A stretch of DNA of 64,000 nt, taken from positions 599,001 to 663,000 of the forward strand of contig NZ_CP013987.1 in the NCBI RefSeq assembly GCF_001518815.1, in the 5' to 3' direction. Source of the DNA: Pseudomonas oryzihabitans. GTDB taxonomy: Bacteria > Pseudomonadota > Gammaproteobacteria > Pseudomonadales > Pseudomonadaceae. Of the stretch, positions 1-8,948 are shown one piece after another. A program made the translations under genes and the position numbers. Under the pieces are notes generated by a model, which saw only the letters and a program-made list of their open reading frames with translations, searched no databases and was not told the DNA's origin. Every line of letters starts with the position of its first letter. Positions within the stretch are counted from its first letter, which is position 1.

Positions 1-142
1 CGAGGGCGGAGATACGTTTTTTATGAGCCTGCCATTGGGCGGCGTTGCCCTGGCCTTCCACGGCCTCCTGGTGGGAGGTGCTGGCGCAACCGGCCAGCAG
101 GGCGAGCAGGAGCAGGGTGAAGAGGGTACGCGCGCGGATCAT
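1..142 (-). CDS. lolB: Outer-membrane lipoprotein receptor LolB (N-terminal part)
   Basis: LolB accepts lipoproteins from the periplasmic carrier LolA and inserts them in the outer membrane. Only the first 47 codons are in the window; the gene runs off the left edge. The visible peptide has a basic start, a leucine-rich signal segment and a lipobox LLAGC with the lipidated cysteine at residue 19. A W-x-x-H-x(4)-I-x-x-L stretch follows, as expected at the start of mature LolB. The start codon overlaps the stop of the upstream TPR lipoprotein gene as ATGA, so the two are probably cotranscribed and translationally coupled. The call rests on a short N-terminus plus the gene order familiar from Pseudomonas. 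Confidence 0.8.
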   Translation of the reverse strand, partial: MIRARTLFTLLLLALLAGCASTSHQEAVEGQGNAAQWQAHKKRISAL

Positions 143-1863
143 CGGAGGGTTTCGCTTCCAGTCAGGCGTTTGAGGGTGTTGCGCAGGATGGCGTCATCGG
201 CGTCGGCGTCGAGGCCCACGCGCCAGACCTTGCGCGCTTCGCTGTGCTTGCCTTGGGTCCAGAGCACCTCGCCCAGATGGGCGGCCACTTCCGCGTCGGG
301 GAAGCGTTCGTAGGCCTGGCGCAGATAGCGTTCGGCATCGGCCAGCTGGCCCTGGCGATAGCGGATCCAGCCCATGCTGTCGAGGATGGCCGGGTCGTCC
401 GGGCTCAATTGATGCGCCTTGTCGATCAGCTGGCGCGCTTCAGCCAACCGGGGCGTGCGATCGGCCAGGGTGTAGCCGAGGGCATTGAGGGCCATGGCGT
501 TGTCGGGGTCGTGGGCGATGATGTAGCGCAGGTCGCTTTCCAGCTGCCCGAGATCACCCCGCTTTTCCGCCAGCATGGAACGGACATAGAGCAGGTTGAG
601 GTCGTTGGGATACTGCTGCAGGGCCTGCTGCACGGTCTGGTCGGCGAGGGCGGTCTGGTCGGCACTGGCCAGGCCTTCGACTTCCAGCAGATAGAGCGGC
701 ACGGCGTATTCGCTCTGGCGCTTGCGGGCTTCGGCCAGGCGCTGGCGGGCCTCGGCGATGCGGCCGCTACCGAGCAGGATTTCCGTCTGGCGCTGCTGGG
801 CGGCCAGATAATCGGTGCCTGGACCGACCTGGGTGTATTCGGCCAGCGCCTGCTCGGGCTGGTCGAGTTCCTCGTAGCTGCGCCCCAGATTGAGGTGCGC
901 GGCGTCCACATGGCTGCCGCGGTCGATCAGTTCCTTGAGGTAGATCTGGGCTTCGCGCCAGGCCTGGGCTTCCAGGCAGACCAGCGCCAGGGAGAATCTC
1001 AGGTCGTCATCGTCCGGAAACTGGGCGACCAGTTCGGCGAATTCGCGCTTGGCCTGGTCCAGGCGATCCAGCTCCACCAGCAGCCGGGCATGGGCCAGGC
1101 GCAGGCGGCGATCTTCCGGATGCTGGCGGATGCCGGCTTCGAGCAGCGGCAGGGCCTCGGCGCTGCGGTCCTGGCTTTGCAGCAGGCGCGCGCGCAGGAG
1201 CAAAGGGGCCACTTCCCGCTTGGCCGCCGGATTGCGCTCCAGCAATTTCAGCGCCTCGTCAGCGCGGCCGTCCTGCTGCAGCAGCAGGGCCTTGCCGAAC
1301 AGCAGCTGGCCGTTATGCGGATATTTGGACAGCAGCCGATCGAAGCTCTTGAGCAGGCCGGCGCGGGTGGTCTCGTCGGTTTCCGCCGCGGACAGGGCAA
1401 GGAAATCGAAGTGGGTGTCACCCTGGCCCCGGAGCACGCGCTCCATGTAGGCCATGGACTCGTCATAGCGACCGGCGCGGGCCAACATGATGGCGGCGGC
1501 ACGCTGGGCGTCCAGGTTGTCCGGAGCATTGCGGGCCCAGATCTGCGCGGTTTCCAGTGCCGGGGTATCGGCACCCAGGTACTCAGCGATGCGGAAGGCG
1601 CGCTCGGCGACGCCCGGATCCTGGGTCGACTTGGCCTGCTCGACATAGTTGGTCAGGGCGATGTCGAACCGGTTGCGCTGCCCCGCCAGCTCGCCGACCA
1701 GCAGGTCATAGAGGGTGTCTTCGCGAAAGGAGCCGGCCGGTTGCGGCGTGCTCGTCTTGGCGGTGGGCGGCGGGATGGCGGCGGCGGGCGTCGGCTGACG
1801 GCCGAGGTTCTGGCAGCCGGCGAGCAGCAGGGCGGTCGTCAGCAGCGCAAGGTATCTGGTCAT
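139..1863 (-). CDS. lbcA: TPR outer-membrane lipoprotein, LbcA-like
   Basis: This 574-residue lipoprotein has a signal peptide with lipobox LLLAGC (Cys17). The rest is almost entirely alpha-helical tetratricopeptide repeats, with recurrent A-L-G-Y and Y-x(3)-G/D-x-A signatures, clearest at about 475-560. The P. aeruginosa counterpart at this position, LbcA, tethers and activates the periplasmic carboxyl-terminal protease CtpA, which degrades peptidoglycan hydrolases. The role here is inferred from that family and from synteny: it lies directly before lolB and divergent from hemA. The start ATG is followed at once by a normal signal peptide. About 240 non-coding bases separate it from hemA. 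Confidence 0.8.
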   Translation of the reverse strand: MTRYLALLTTALLLAGCQNLGRQPTPAAAIPPPTAKTSTPQPAGSFREDTLYDLLVGELAGQRNRFDIALTNYVEQAKSTQDPGVAERAFRIAEYLGADTPALETAQIWARNAPDNLDAQRAAAIMLARAGRYDESMAYMERVLRGQGDTHFDFLALSAAETDETTRAGLLKSFDRLLSKYPHNGQLLFGKALLLQQDGRADEALKLLERNPAAKREVAPLLLRARLLQSQDRSAEALPLLEAGIRQHPEDRRLRLAHARLLVELDRLDQAKREFAELVAQFPDDDDLRFSLALVCLEAQAWREAQIYLKELIDRGSHVDAAHLNLGRSYEELDQPEQALAEYTQVGPGTDYLAAQQRQTEILLGSGRIAEARQRLAEARKRQSEYAVPLYLLEVEGLASADQTALADQTVQQALQQYPNDLNLLYVRSMLAEKRGDLGQLESDLRYIIAHDPDNAMALNALGYTLADRTPRLAEARQLIDKAHQLSPDDPAILDSMGWIRYRQGQLADAERYLRQAYERFPDAEVAAHLGEVLWTQGKHSEARKVWRVGLDADADDAILRNTLKRLTGSETLR

Positions 1864-1969
1864 AGGGTCGGGGCGGCCTTTTTACAGTCGGTCCATCATG
1901 CCACAAGAGTCGCCGTAGCCGCGTCGCGCATGCGCAGCGGCCGGCCGAGAAGTGCGGTGGTCGAGGCTG

Positions 1970-1998
1970 TTGACGCCTTTTGTCCGGCAAGATTCATT
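1970..1998 (+). promoter_or_regulatory. Possible sigma70-type promoter for hemA
   Basis: TTGACG (1970-1975) is followed after 17 bases by TTCATT (1993-1998), 110 bases before the hemA ATG in the 244-base divergent region between lbcA and hemA. The -35 is good and the -10 poor. I see no convincing promoter for the leftward lbcA gene. Confidence 0.3.
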
Positions 1999-2107
1999 TG
2001 CCCAGGCTATGACACCCATTGTCCGACGTCTCGTCGCTGCTGGTTGTCGCCACCGCGCGCCCATAGGACAATGTCCGGCTTTCCTATCCGTTCGACTGCT
2101 TGCGTCC

Positions 2108-3376
2108 ATGGCCTTTCTCGCGCTCGGCATCAATCACAAGACCGCCTCGGTTGAGGTGCGCGAACGTGTGGCTTTCACTCCGGAGCAGACGGTCGAAGCC
2201 CTGCGCCAGCTGGAGCAGGCCACCCACAGTCGCGAAGCGGCGATTCTCTCCACCTGCAATCGCAGCGAACTCTATCTGGAGCTGGAGCCCAGTCTGGCGG
2301 AGGCCGTGCTGGCCTGGCTCGCCCAGTACCACCGGGTCCCCCTGGAAGATTTGCGCGCCAGCATCTATCTGCACCAGGACGAGGCCGCGGTACGGCACAT
2401 GATGCGCGTGGCCGCGGGGCTGGACTCCATGGTACTGGGCGAACCGCAGATCCTTGGTCAGCTCAAGTCGGCCTATGCCGTGGCCCGCGAGGCCGGTACC
2501 GTCGGTCCGCTGCTGGGGCGCCTGTTCCAGGCCACCTTCAACACCGCCAAGGCGGTACGTACCGACACCGCGATCGGTGAGAACCCGGTGTCGGTGGCCT
2601 TTGCCGCGGTCAGCCTGGCCAAGCAGATCTTCAGCGACCTCAGCCGCAGCCAGGCCCTGCTGATCGGCGCCGGCGAGACCATCACCCTGGTCGCCCGTCA
2701 CCTCCATGAACAGGGCGTGCGGCGTATCGTCGTTGCCAACCGAACCCTGGAGCGCGCCAGCCACCTGGCGGAAGAGTTCGGCGCCCATACCGTGCTCTTG
2801 GCCGACATTCCCGACGAACTGGTCAACAGCGACATCGTCATCAGCTCCACTGCTAGCCAGTTGCCGATCCTCGGCAAGGGCGCGGTGGAGCGGGCGCTCA
2901 AGCAGCGTCGCCACAAGCCCATTTTCATGGTCGATATCGCCGTGCCGCGCGACATCGAGCCGGAGGTGAGCGAGCTGGAAGACGTCTACCTCTATACGGT
3001 GGACGATCTCCACGAGGTGGTGGCGGAAAATCTCAAGAGTCGCCAGGGCGCCGCCCAGGCGGCCGAGAAGCTGGTGCTGGCCGGGGTCGAGGACTTCATG
3101 CAGCGGCTGCGCGAGCGCGCCGCGGTGGACGTGGTCCGCGCCTATCGCCAGCAGGGCGAGCAGATCCGTGATGACGAGCTGGCCCGCGCCCAGCGCCAGC
3201 TGGCCAATGGCGCCGATCCCCAGGAAGCCCTGGCGGCCCTGGCACGCAGTCTCACCAACAAGCTGATGCACGCACCGAGCGTGCAGCTCAAGAAATTATC
3301 CGCCGAGGGGCGCGTCGACGCGCTGACCCTGGCTCAGGAACTCTTCGCCCTCGACGAGGGTTTGGACAAGACATGA
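2108..3376 (+). CDS. hemA: Glutamyl-tRNA reductase
   Basis: HemA reduces glutamyl-tRNA(Glu) with NADPH to glutamate-1-semialdehyde, the first committed step of C5-pathway tetrapyrrole synthesis. The 422-residue protein begins [11 protein letters not shown], the standard family start. It has the catalytic cysteine in STCNRSE (Cys50), the [14 protein letters not shown] signature, a Rossmann motif IGAGE near 180 and a C-terminal dimerisation helix region. The open frame extends 52 codons upstream, but those residues are not conserved-looking and the ATG at 2108 gives the family length. It overlaps prfA by four bases (ATGA) and heads the prfA-prmC-moeB-murI run. Confidence 0.97.
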   Translation: MAFLALGINHKTASVEVRERVAFTPEQTVEALRQLEQATHSREAAILSTCNRSELYLELEPSLAEAVLAWLAQYHRVPLEDLRASIYLHQDEAAVRHMMRVAAGLDSMVLGEPQILGQLKSAYAVAREAGTVGPLLGRLFQATFNTAKAVRTDTAIGENPVSVAFAAVSLAKQIFSDLSRSQALLIGAGETITLVARHLHEQGVRRIVVANRTLERASHLAEEFGAHTVLLADIPDELVNSDIVISSTASQLPILGKGAVERALKQRRHKPIFMVDIAVPRDIEPEVSELEDVYLYTVDDLHEVVAENLKSRQGAAQAAEKLVLAGVEDFMQRLRERAAVDVVRAYRQQGEQIRDDELARAQRQLANGADPQEALAALARSLTNKLMHAPSVQLKKLSAEGRVDALTLAQELFALDEGLDKT

Positions 3377-4455
3377 AGACCTCTCTGTTGCACAAGCTCG
3401 ACGGTCTGCAGGACCGCTTCGAGGAGCTGACCGCGCTGTTGGGCGACGCCGAAGTCATCAGCGACCAGACCCAGTTCCGTGCCTATTCCAAGGAATACGC
3501 CGAACTCGAGCCGGTCAGCCAGGCGTTCATCGAATACCGCAAGGTGCAGGCCGACCTGGAGGGTGCCCAGGCGCTGCTCAAGGACAGCGATCCGGATCTG
3601 CGCGAGATGGCCGAAGAAGAGGTGACCAGCGCCAAGGCGCGGTTGCAGGAACTGGAAGACGAGCTGCAGCGCATGATGCTGCCGCGGGATCCCAACGACG
3701 GCCGCAACGTCTTCCTGGAAATCCGTGCCGGTACCGGTGGCGACGAGGCGGCGATCTTTGCCGGTGATCTGTTCCGCATGTATTCGCGCTATGCCGAACG
3801 CCAGGGCTGGCGCCTCGAAGTGCTCTCGGAGAACGAGGGCGAGCACGGCGGCTTCAAGGAAGTCATCGCCCGGGTCGAAGGCGACAGCGTCTACGCCAAG
3901 CTCAAGTTCGAGTCCGGTGCGCACCGGGTGCAGCGGGTCCCAGAAACCGAGTCCCAGGGCCGCATCCACACCTCGGCCTGCACCGTGGCGGTGCTGCCCG
4001 AGCCCGACGAGCAGCAGGCCATCGAGATCAATCCGGCCGATCTGCGGGTCGACACCTATCGCTCCTCCGGCGCAGGCGGCCAGCACGTCAACAAGACCGA
4101 CTCGGCCGTGCGCATCACCCACCTGCCCACCGGCATCGTGGTGGAATGCCAGGAAGAGCGCTCGCAGCACAAGAACCGCGCCAAGGCCATGGCCTGGCTG
4201 TCGGCCAAGCTCAACGACCAGCAGGATGCGGCGGCGCACAAGGAAATGTCCGACACCCGCCGGCTGCTGGTGGGATCGGGTGACAGATCCGAGCGCATTC
4301 GCACCTACAACTTCCCCCAGGGCCGGGTGACCGATCACCGCATCAACCTGACCCTCTATTCCCTGGGCGAGGTGGTCAATGGCGATGTCCAGCAGGTCAT
4401 AGATCCGCTGTTGCAGGAATACCAGGCCGACCAGCTGGCCGCACTGGGGGACTGA
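3373..4455 (+). CDS. prfA: Peptide chain release factor 1
   Basis: RF1 reads UAA and UAG and triggers peptidyl-tRNA hydrolysis. The 360-residue length is typical. The GGQ catalytic motif is at 235-237 in [17 protein letters not shown], and the P-x-T recognition tripeptide is P-E-T at about 190-192 in [15 protein letters not shown]. The next gene, prmC, encodes the methyltransferase that modifies the GGQ glutamine, so enzyme and substrate are made from one transcript. The start overlaps the hemA stop by four bases. Confidence 0.98.
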   Translation: MKTSLLHKLDGLQDRFEELTALLGDAEVISDQTQFRAYSKEYAELEPVSQAFIEYRKVQADLEGAQALLKDSDPDLREMAEEEVTSAKARLQELEDELQRMMLPRDPNDGRNVFLEIRAGTGGDEAAIFAGDLFRMYSRYAERQGWRLEVLSENEGEHGGFKEVIARVEGDSVYAKLKFESGAHRVQRVPETESQGRIHTSACTVAVLPEPDEQQAIEINPADLRVDTYRSSGAGGQHVNKTDSAVRITHLPTGIVVECQEERSQHKNRAKAMAWLSAKLNDQQDAAAHKEMSDTRRLLVGSGDRSERIRTYNFPQGRVTDHRINLTLYSLGEVVNGDVQQVIDPLLQEYQADQLAALGD

Positions 4456-4458
4456 CCC

Positions 4459-5289
4459 ATGGCTACCATCGGCGCCCTGTTGCGCGAAAGCCAGCTACCG
4501 GACTCCCCTAGCGCCCGCCTCGACGTGGAGCTGCTGCTGGCCGCCGCCCTGGACAAGCCGCGCAGCTACCTGCGCACCTGGCCGGAAAAGCTGGTGCCGC
4601 GCGAGGCCCTGGCGCGCTTTCGGACCGACCTCGAGCGGCGCCAGCAGGGTGAGCCGGTGGCCTACATCCTTGGCCAGCAGGGCTTCTGGTCGCTGGATCT
4701 GGAAGTGAGCGCCGACACCCTGATTCCCCGGCCCGACACCGAGGTGCTGGTGGAGACTGCCCTGGCACTGCCACTGGCCGACGAGATGCGGGTGCTGGAT
4801 CTGGGCACCGGTACCGGCGCCATCGCCCTGGCCCTGGCCCATGAGCGGCCGCGCTGGCAGATCAGCGGCGTGGATCGCATCCCGGCGGCGGTGGCCCTGG
4901 CCCAGCGCAATGCCGAGCGCCTGCGCCTGGGCAATGTCACCTTTCAGCAGAGTCACTGGTTCGCCGCCCTGAACGGGCAGCGCTTCGAGCTGATCGTCAG
5001 CAACCCCCCCTATATCGCCGGCAGTGATCGCCATCTGGAGGAGGGCGATGTGCGCTTCGAGCCGCGCAGCGCCCTGGTCGCCGGCGCCGATGGCCTGGAC
5101 GATATTCGCGAGCTGATTGCGGCAGCGCCCGATCACCTGCATCCCGGTGGCTGGCTGTGGCTGGAACACGGTTTCGAGCAGGCCGGCGCGGTGCGGGAAT
5201 TGCTGGCCCGCCAGGGCTTCACCGAGGTCGAGAGCCGCCATGATCTGGGCGGCCACGAGCGTATCAGCGGAGGCCGCTGGCCATGCTGA
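4459..5289 (+). CDS. prmC: Release factor glutamine N5-methyltransferase PrmC
   Basis: PrmC (HemK) uses S-adenosylmethionine to methylate the glutamine of the GGQ motif in RF1 and RF2. The 276-residue protein has an N-terminal helical substrate-binding domain (about 1-75), the SAM motif DLGTGTGAIAL starting near 114, and the NPPY catalytic motif at 182-185 that is diagnostic for N5-glutamine methyltransferases. It starts three bases after the prfA stop and overlaps moeB by seven bases. Confidence 0.97.
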   Translation: MATIGALLRESQLPDSPSARLDVELLLAAALDKPRSYLRTWPEKLVPREALARFRTDLERRQQGEPVAYILGQQGFWSLDLEVSADTLIPRPDTEVLVETALALPLADEMRVLDLGTGTGAIALALAHERPRWQISGVDRIPAAVALAQRNAERLRLGNVTFQQSHWFAALNGQRFELIVSNPPYIAGSDRHLEEGDVRFEPRSALVAGADGLDDIRELIAAAPDHLHPGGWLWLEHGFEQAGAVRELLARQGFTEVESRHDLGGHERISGGRWPC

Positions 5290-6038
5290 GCGATGGCGAA
5301 CTGCTGCGTTACAGCCGGCAGATCCTGCTGGCCCAGGTCGATATCGCCGGACAATTGCGGCTGAAAGAAGCCAAGGTGCTCATCGTCGGCCTTGGCGGCC
5401 TGGGATCGCCGGTGGCGCTCTATCTGGCGGCAGCCGGCGTTGGTGAATTGCATCTGGCCGACTTCGATCGGGTCGACCTGAGCAATCTGCAACGCCAGGT
5501 ACTGCACGATGAAACCCTGATCGGCCAGACCAAGGTGGATTCCGCGCTGCAACGGCTGACGGCGCTCAATCCCGAGGTGCGCCTGGTGCCGCTGCGCGAG
5601 GCGCTGGACGCCGACAGCCTGGCGGCTCGAATCGCGGCGGTGGATCTGGTGCTGGACTGCTCGGACAACTTCACCACCCGAGCGGCGGTGAATGCCGCCT
5701 GCGTGGCCACGGGGCGTCCGCTGGTCAGCGGCGCGGCCATTCGCCTGGAAGGCCAGCTCAGTGTCTTCGATCCGCGCCGCGCTGACAGTCCCTGCTACCA
5801 CTGCCTCTATGGCGAGGGCAGCGAGGCCGAACTCAGTTGCAGCGAGGCCGGGGTGCTCGGGCCCGTGGTAGGGCTGGTCGGCAGTCTGCAGGCGCTCGAA
5901 GCGCTCAAGCTACTGGCCGGCTTCGGCGAGCCCCTGATCGGTCGCCTGCTGCTGGTGGACGCGGCGGGCAGTCGCTTCCGTGAATTGCGGGTCAAGCGCG
6001 ATCCGGGTTGCCCGGTGTGCGGCGCCCGTCATGGCTGA
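5283..6038 (+). CDS. moeB: Molybdopterin-synthase adenylyltransferase, MoeB/ThiF family
   Basis: E1-like enzymes of this family adenylate the C-terminal glycine of MoaD (or ThiS) so that it can accept sulfur. The 251-residue protein has the nucleotide motif GLGGLGSP (about 37-44), the [13 protein letters not shown] signature, and two Cys-x-x-Cys pairs, C171/C174 (CYHC) and C243/C246 (CPVC), that should hold the structural zinc. There is no rhodanese domain, so this is the short MoeB form. MoeB rather than ThiF is inferred from the genus-typical position between prmC and murI. Confidence 0.85.
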   Translation: MLSDGELLRYSRQILLAQVDIAGQLRLKEAKVLIVGLGGLGSPVALYLAAAGVGELHLADFDRVDLSNLQRQVLHDETLIGQTKVDSALQRLTALNPEVRLVPLREALDADSLAARIAAVDLVLDCSDNFTTRAAVNAACVATGRPLVSGAAIRLEGQLSVFDPRRADSPCYHCLYGEGSEAELSCSEAGVLGPVVGLVGSLQALEALKLLAGFGEPLIGRLLLVDAAGSRFRELRVKRDPGCPVCGARHG

Positions 6039-6822
6039 CGAGGCACCGGTCGGGGTCTTCGACTCGGGCGTCGGCGGCCTGTCGGTGCTGGCGGAGATCA
6101 GGCGGCTATTGCCGGCGGAAACCCTGCATTACGTCGCCGATTGCGGCCATATCCCCTATGGCGAAAAGACTCCGGCCTTTATCCGTGAGCGCTGCCAGCT
6201 GATCGCGGCGCGACTGTATGAACAAGGGGCCAAGGCGCTGGTGGTGGCCTGCAATACCGCTACCGTGGCGGCGGTCGCCGATCTGCGCGAGCGCTATCCC
6301 CGGTGGCCCATCGTCGGCATGGAGCCGGCGGTAAAGCCCGCCGCGGCGGCCACCCGCAATGGTCGGGTCGGCGTCCTGGCGACCACGGGAACGTTGCAGA
6401 GCGCCAAGTTCGCCGCCTTGCTGGACAGATTCGCCCTGGGCATTCAGGTCCTGACCCAGCCCTGTCCGGGGCTGGTGGAGCAAGTCGAGCGTGGCGATCT
6501 GCTGGGCCCCGAGACCCGAAGGTTGCTGCAGGGTTTTCTCGAACCGCTGCTGGCGGCGGAGTGCGACACCCTGATCCTGGGCTGCACCCACTATCCCTTC
6601 CTGCGGCCCCTGCTGGCCGAGCTGGTGCCGCCAGAGGTCATCCTGGTGGACACCGGTGCCGCCGTGGCGCGCCGTCTGCAAAGTCTCCTTCTGCTGGAGG
6701 GGCGTCTGGCAAGCGGGCCGGCCGGGCCGACGCGCCTCTGGACTTCGGGCAGCCCCGCCGAGCTGAGGGCGGTGCTACCGCCGCTGTGGCCGGAAGGGGC
6801 CGTGGTACAGGCGTTCGTCTGA
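6031..6822 (+). CDS. murI: Glutamate racemase
   Basis: MurI interconverts L- and D-glutamate, giving D-Glu for peptidoglycan. From the ATG at 6031 the protein has 263 residues and begins [16 protein letters not shown], with the family's [10 protein letters not shown] at 10-19. The two catalytic cysteines are in VACNTATV (Cys74) and LGCTHYPF (Cys185), the latter followed by His187. An upstream in-frame ATG would add 17 residues inside moeB and break the usual start. The chosen start overlaps the moeB stop by eight bases, consistent with a single operon. Confidence 0.96.
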   Translation: MADEAPVGVFDSGVGGLSVLAEIRRLLPAETLHYVADCGHIPYGEKTPAFIRERCQLIAARLYEQGAKALVVACNTATVAAVADLRERYPRWPIVGMEPAVKPAAAATRNGRVGVLATTGTLQSAKFAALLDRFALGIQVLTQPCPGLVEQVERGDLLGPETRRLLQGFLEPLLAAECDTLILGCTHYPFLRPLLAELVPPEVILVDTGAAVARRLQSLLLLEGRLASGPAGPTRLWTSGSPAELRAVLPPLWPEGAVVQAFV

Positions 6823-6893
6823 CGTTTCCACATCCTTTTCACTCGCCAAAGCCCTGTTCAGCGACTAGCATTCAGCCCTGTAGGTAAAAAGTC

Positions 6894-6920
6894 GAAGCCT
6901 GTGAACCCCTTCACGACTTC
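6894..6920. other. Stem-loop between murI and pagL
   Basis: GTGAA (6901-6905) and TTCAC (6910-6914) pair across a CCCC loop, and GAAG (6894-6897) with CTTC (6917-6920) can extend the stem. There is no T-run after it, so it is not a classical terminator. It lies in the 151-base murI-pagL gap, 53 bases before the pagL start, and could be an operator or a leader structure. Confidence 0.4.
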
Positions 6921-6973
6921 GGGGTCAATGCTGGCGGTTAGAAAAAACTAGAAACATTCACAAGGGCACTCTC

Positions 6974-7498
6974 ATGAACAAATTGCTTTCCTTCGCAGTA
7001 GCCACCGCGCTTTCGCTGGGTGGAGTGGCGTCGGTGCAGGCCGTGGAGCTCACTGGTGCGGTCGGGGCAACCAGCCAGAACGGCATGACCTATCGCATCG
7101 GGGCCGGCTGGAACTGGGACAAGAGCTGGTGGGAAAGCTCCACTGGCCGCCTGACCGGTTATTGGGACGCCGGTTACACCTACTGGGAAGGCGACAATGG
7201 CCGTTCTTCAGATCAGCATTCGCTGTCCTTCGCCCCGGTATTCGTCTACGAATTCGGCCAGGGTCATGTGAAGCCCTTCGTCGAGGCCGGTATCGGCGTC
7301 GCCGTATTCTCCAGCACCAAGGTCGGCGAGCAGGACCTGGGGTCGGCCTTCAACTTCGAAGACCGCATCGGCCTGGGTCTGAAGATCGGCGATACCCAGC
7401 GCGTCGGTATCCGTGCGACTCACTATTCCAACGCCGGCATCAAGCAGCCTAACGATGGCATCGAGTCCTATGCGCTGTTCTACAGCCACACGCTCTGA
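6974..7498 (+). CDS. pagL: Lipid A 3-O-deacylase PagL
   Basis: PagL is an outer-membrane beta-barrel esterase that removes the 3-O-linked acyl chain of lipid A, tuning endotoxicity and permeability. The 174-residue precursor has a clear signal peptide ending near Ala23 (VQA), then alternating aromatic and polar strands typical of an eight-stranded barrel and a C-terminal YSHTL. The catalytic triad spacing of the family is preserved: His150, Ser152 and Glu164 (H-Y-S-N, then E fourteen residues after H). It follows murI as in P. aeruginosa, and a strong terminator lies just after it. Confidence 0.9.
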   Translation: MNKLLSFAVATALSLGGVASVQAVELTGAVGATSQNGMTYRIGAGWNWDKSWWESSTGRLTGYWDAGYTYWEGDNGRSSDQHSLSFAPVFVYEFGQGHVKPFVEAGIGVAVFSSTKVGEQDLGSAFNFEDRIGLGLKIGDTQRVGIRATHYSNAGIKQPNDGIESYALFYSHTL

Positions 7499-7513
7499 TT
7501 CCGAGCTGGTATG

Positions 7514-7542
7514 AAAAAAGCCGGACCTAGTCCGGCTTTTTT
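7514..7542. terminator. Bidirectional terminator between pagL and phrB
   Basis: GCCGGAC (7520-7526), loop CTA, GTCCGGC (7530-7536), flanked by six A on the left and six T on the right, so it can end transcripts from both sides. The three-base loop is the phrB stop codon (TAG on the minus strand), so the terminator overlaps the last codons of phrB. Confidence 0.92.
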
Positions 7543-8948
7543 GTTTCCGCCTTGCGCGCCATGCCGCGGTAGGTGGCTAGCGCCCGTTGGCGGCTTTCGC
7601 CCAGGTCCACCAGCGGTGGCAGATAGCGCTCCCCCGGGGTGTGCACGGCCTTGCCCCTCAGCCCGGCCAGCTCCGGCACCCAGGTGCGCACATAATCACC
7701 GCGTGCATCGATCTTCATGGCCTGGGTATGGGGATTGAACACCCGGAAGTAGGGCACCGAATCGGTACCCGTCGAGGCGCTCCACTGCCAGCCGCCATTG
7801 TTGGAGGCCAGGTCGCCATCGATGAGATGACGCATGAACCAGCGCTCGCCCTCGCGCCAGTCGATCAGCAGATTCTTGCAGAGGAACATGGCGGTCAGCA
7901 TGCGCATGCGATTGTGCATCCAGCCCGTCTGCAGCAGCTGACGCATGGCCGCATCGATGAGGGGAATGCCGGTGCGCCCCTGTTGCCAGGCGGCGAGGCC
8001 TTCAGGGTCATCACGCCAGGGCAGGGCGGCAAGGTCCCGATTGAAGGGTTGGTTGCGCGAAACCCAGGGATAGCCCACCAGGACATGGCGATAGAATTCG
8101 CGCCACAACAATTCAGTGATCCAGGTAGCCGCACCCTGGCGACCGCCACTGAGCAGGCCGTCGTTGGCGTTGACCGCGGCCTGCAGGCACTGCCGTGGTG
8201 TCAGCACTCCTGCATTCAGATAGGCCGACAGCTGACTGGTACCCGGTTCGAACGGGATGTCCCGGGCCTGGTGATAGTCTTCCAGATCGTCCCGGATGAA
8301 GGCCTCCAGCCGCTGGAGCGCCGCCTCTTCACCCGCCGGCCACAGCTGTCGCACCTCGGGCGATGTCTCGGCGAAGCCGTCGACCCCGGTGGGCAGCTCA
8401 TCCGCCTGAATGGTGGCGGCCTGCTGCCGGTCCGGCGCCGGCAGGGGCATCGGCAAGCCCGTTTCCAGGCGCGCAAGGCACGTCTTCCTGAATTGCCCGA
8501 AGACCTTGAAATAGCCACCGCTCTTGGTCAATACCGTACCGGGGGCGAACAGGGTCTGGTCCAGATAGCGGTGGGCAGTAAGGCCCGCCTGCTCGAACGC
8601 CTCAGCCACGGCGTCATCCCGGGCGGCTTCGTTCACCCCGTATTCGTCGTTGAAATGCAGATGTTCGAGACCCTGTTCCCTGGCCAGGTCGAGCAGCACC
8701 TGGGGCGCTTGCTCCCAGCGCTCCGCACGCCGGATCAGCAGAGGGATGCCCAGTGTCTTGAGCGTCTCGCGCAGCTTGGCGAGGTTGCGCAACCAGAAGT
8801 CGACCTTGACCGCGGCCTCGTCATGTTCCCGCCACTGGGCAGGACTCAGCAGAAAGACGGCGACGACCTGTCCCTGTTCAGCGGCAGCATGCAGGGCGGG
8901 ATGGTCATGGGTACGCAAGTCGGTACGGAACCAGACGAGCTGGCTCAT
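7527..8948 (-). CDS. phrB: Deoxyribodipyrimidine photo-lyase
   Basis: PhrB uses blue light and FADH- to split cyclobutane pyrimidine dimers. The 473-residue protein has the N-terminal antenna-domain start LVWFRTDLRTHDHPAL and the C-terminal FAD-binding signature, including NNGGWQWSASTGTDSVPYF. These place it among class I CPD photolyases rather than cryptochrome-like or (6-4) enzymes. Its start overlaps the stop of the MerR-type regulator by four bases (ATGA), so it is the last gene of a three-gene operon with that regulator and a DUF523-DUF1722 protein. Confidence 0.96.
   Translation of the reverse strand: MSQLVWFRTDLRTHDHPALHAAAEQGQVVAVFLLSPAQWREHDEAAVKVDFWLRNLAKLRETLKTLGIPLLIRRAERWEQAPQVLLDLAREQGLEHLHFNDEYGVNEAARDDAVAEAFEQAGLTAHRYLDQTLFAPGTVLTKSGGYFKVFGQFRKTCLARLETGLPMPLPAPDRQQAATIQADELPTGVDGFAETSPEVRQLWPAGEEAALQRLEAFIRDDLEDYHQARDIPFEPGTSQLSAYLNAGVLTPRQCLQAAVNANDGLLSGGRQGAATWITELLWREFYRHVLVGYPWVSRNQPFNRDLAALPWRDDPEGLAAWQQGRTGIPLIDAAMRQLLQTGWMHNRMRMLTAMFLCKNLLIDWREGERWFMRHLIDGDLASNNGGWQWSASTGTDSVPYFRVFNPHTQAMKIDARGDYVRTWVPELAGLRGKAVHTPGERYLPPLVDLGESRQRALATYRGMARKAETKKPD

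Noticed and set aside
1952-2107. 52-residue N-terminal extension of HemA
   Set aside because: Not like the family; the ATG at 2108 gives the standard start and length.
244-2154. 636-residue ORF opposite lbcA
   Set aside because: Antisense shadow of a GC-rich gene; no family motifs, and it runs through the intergenic region. The lbcA strand has a clear lipoprotein signal and TPRs.
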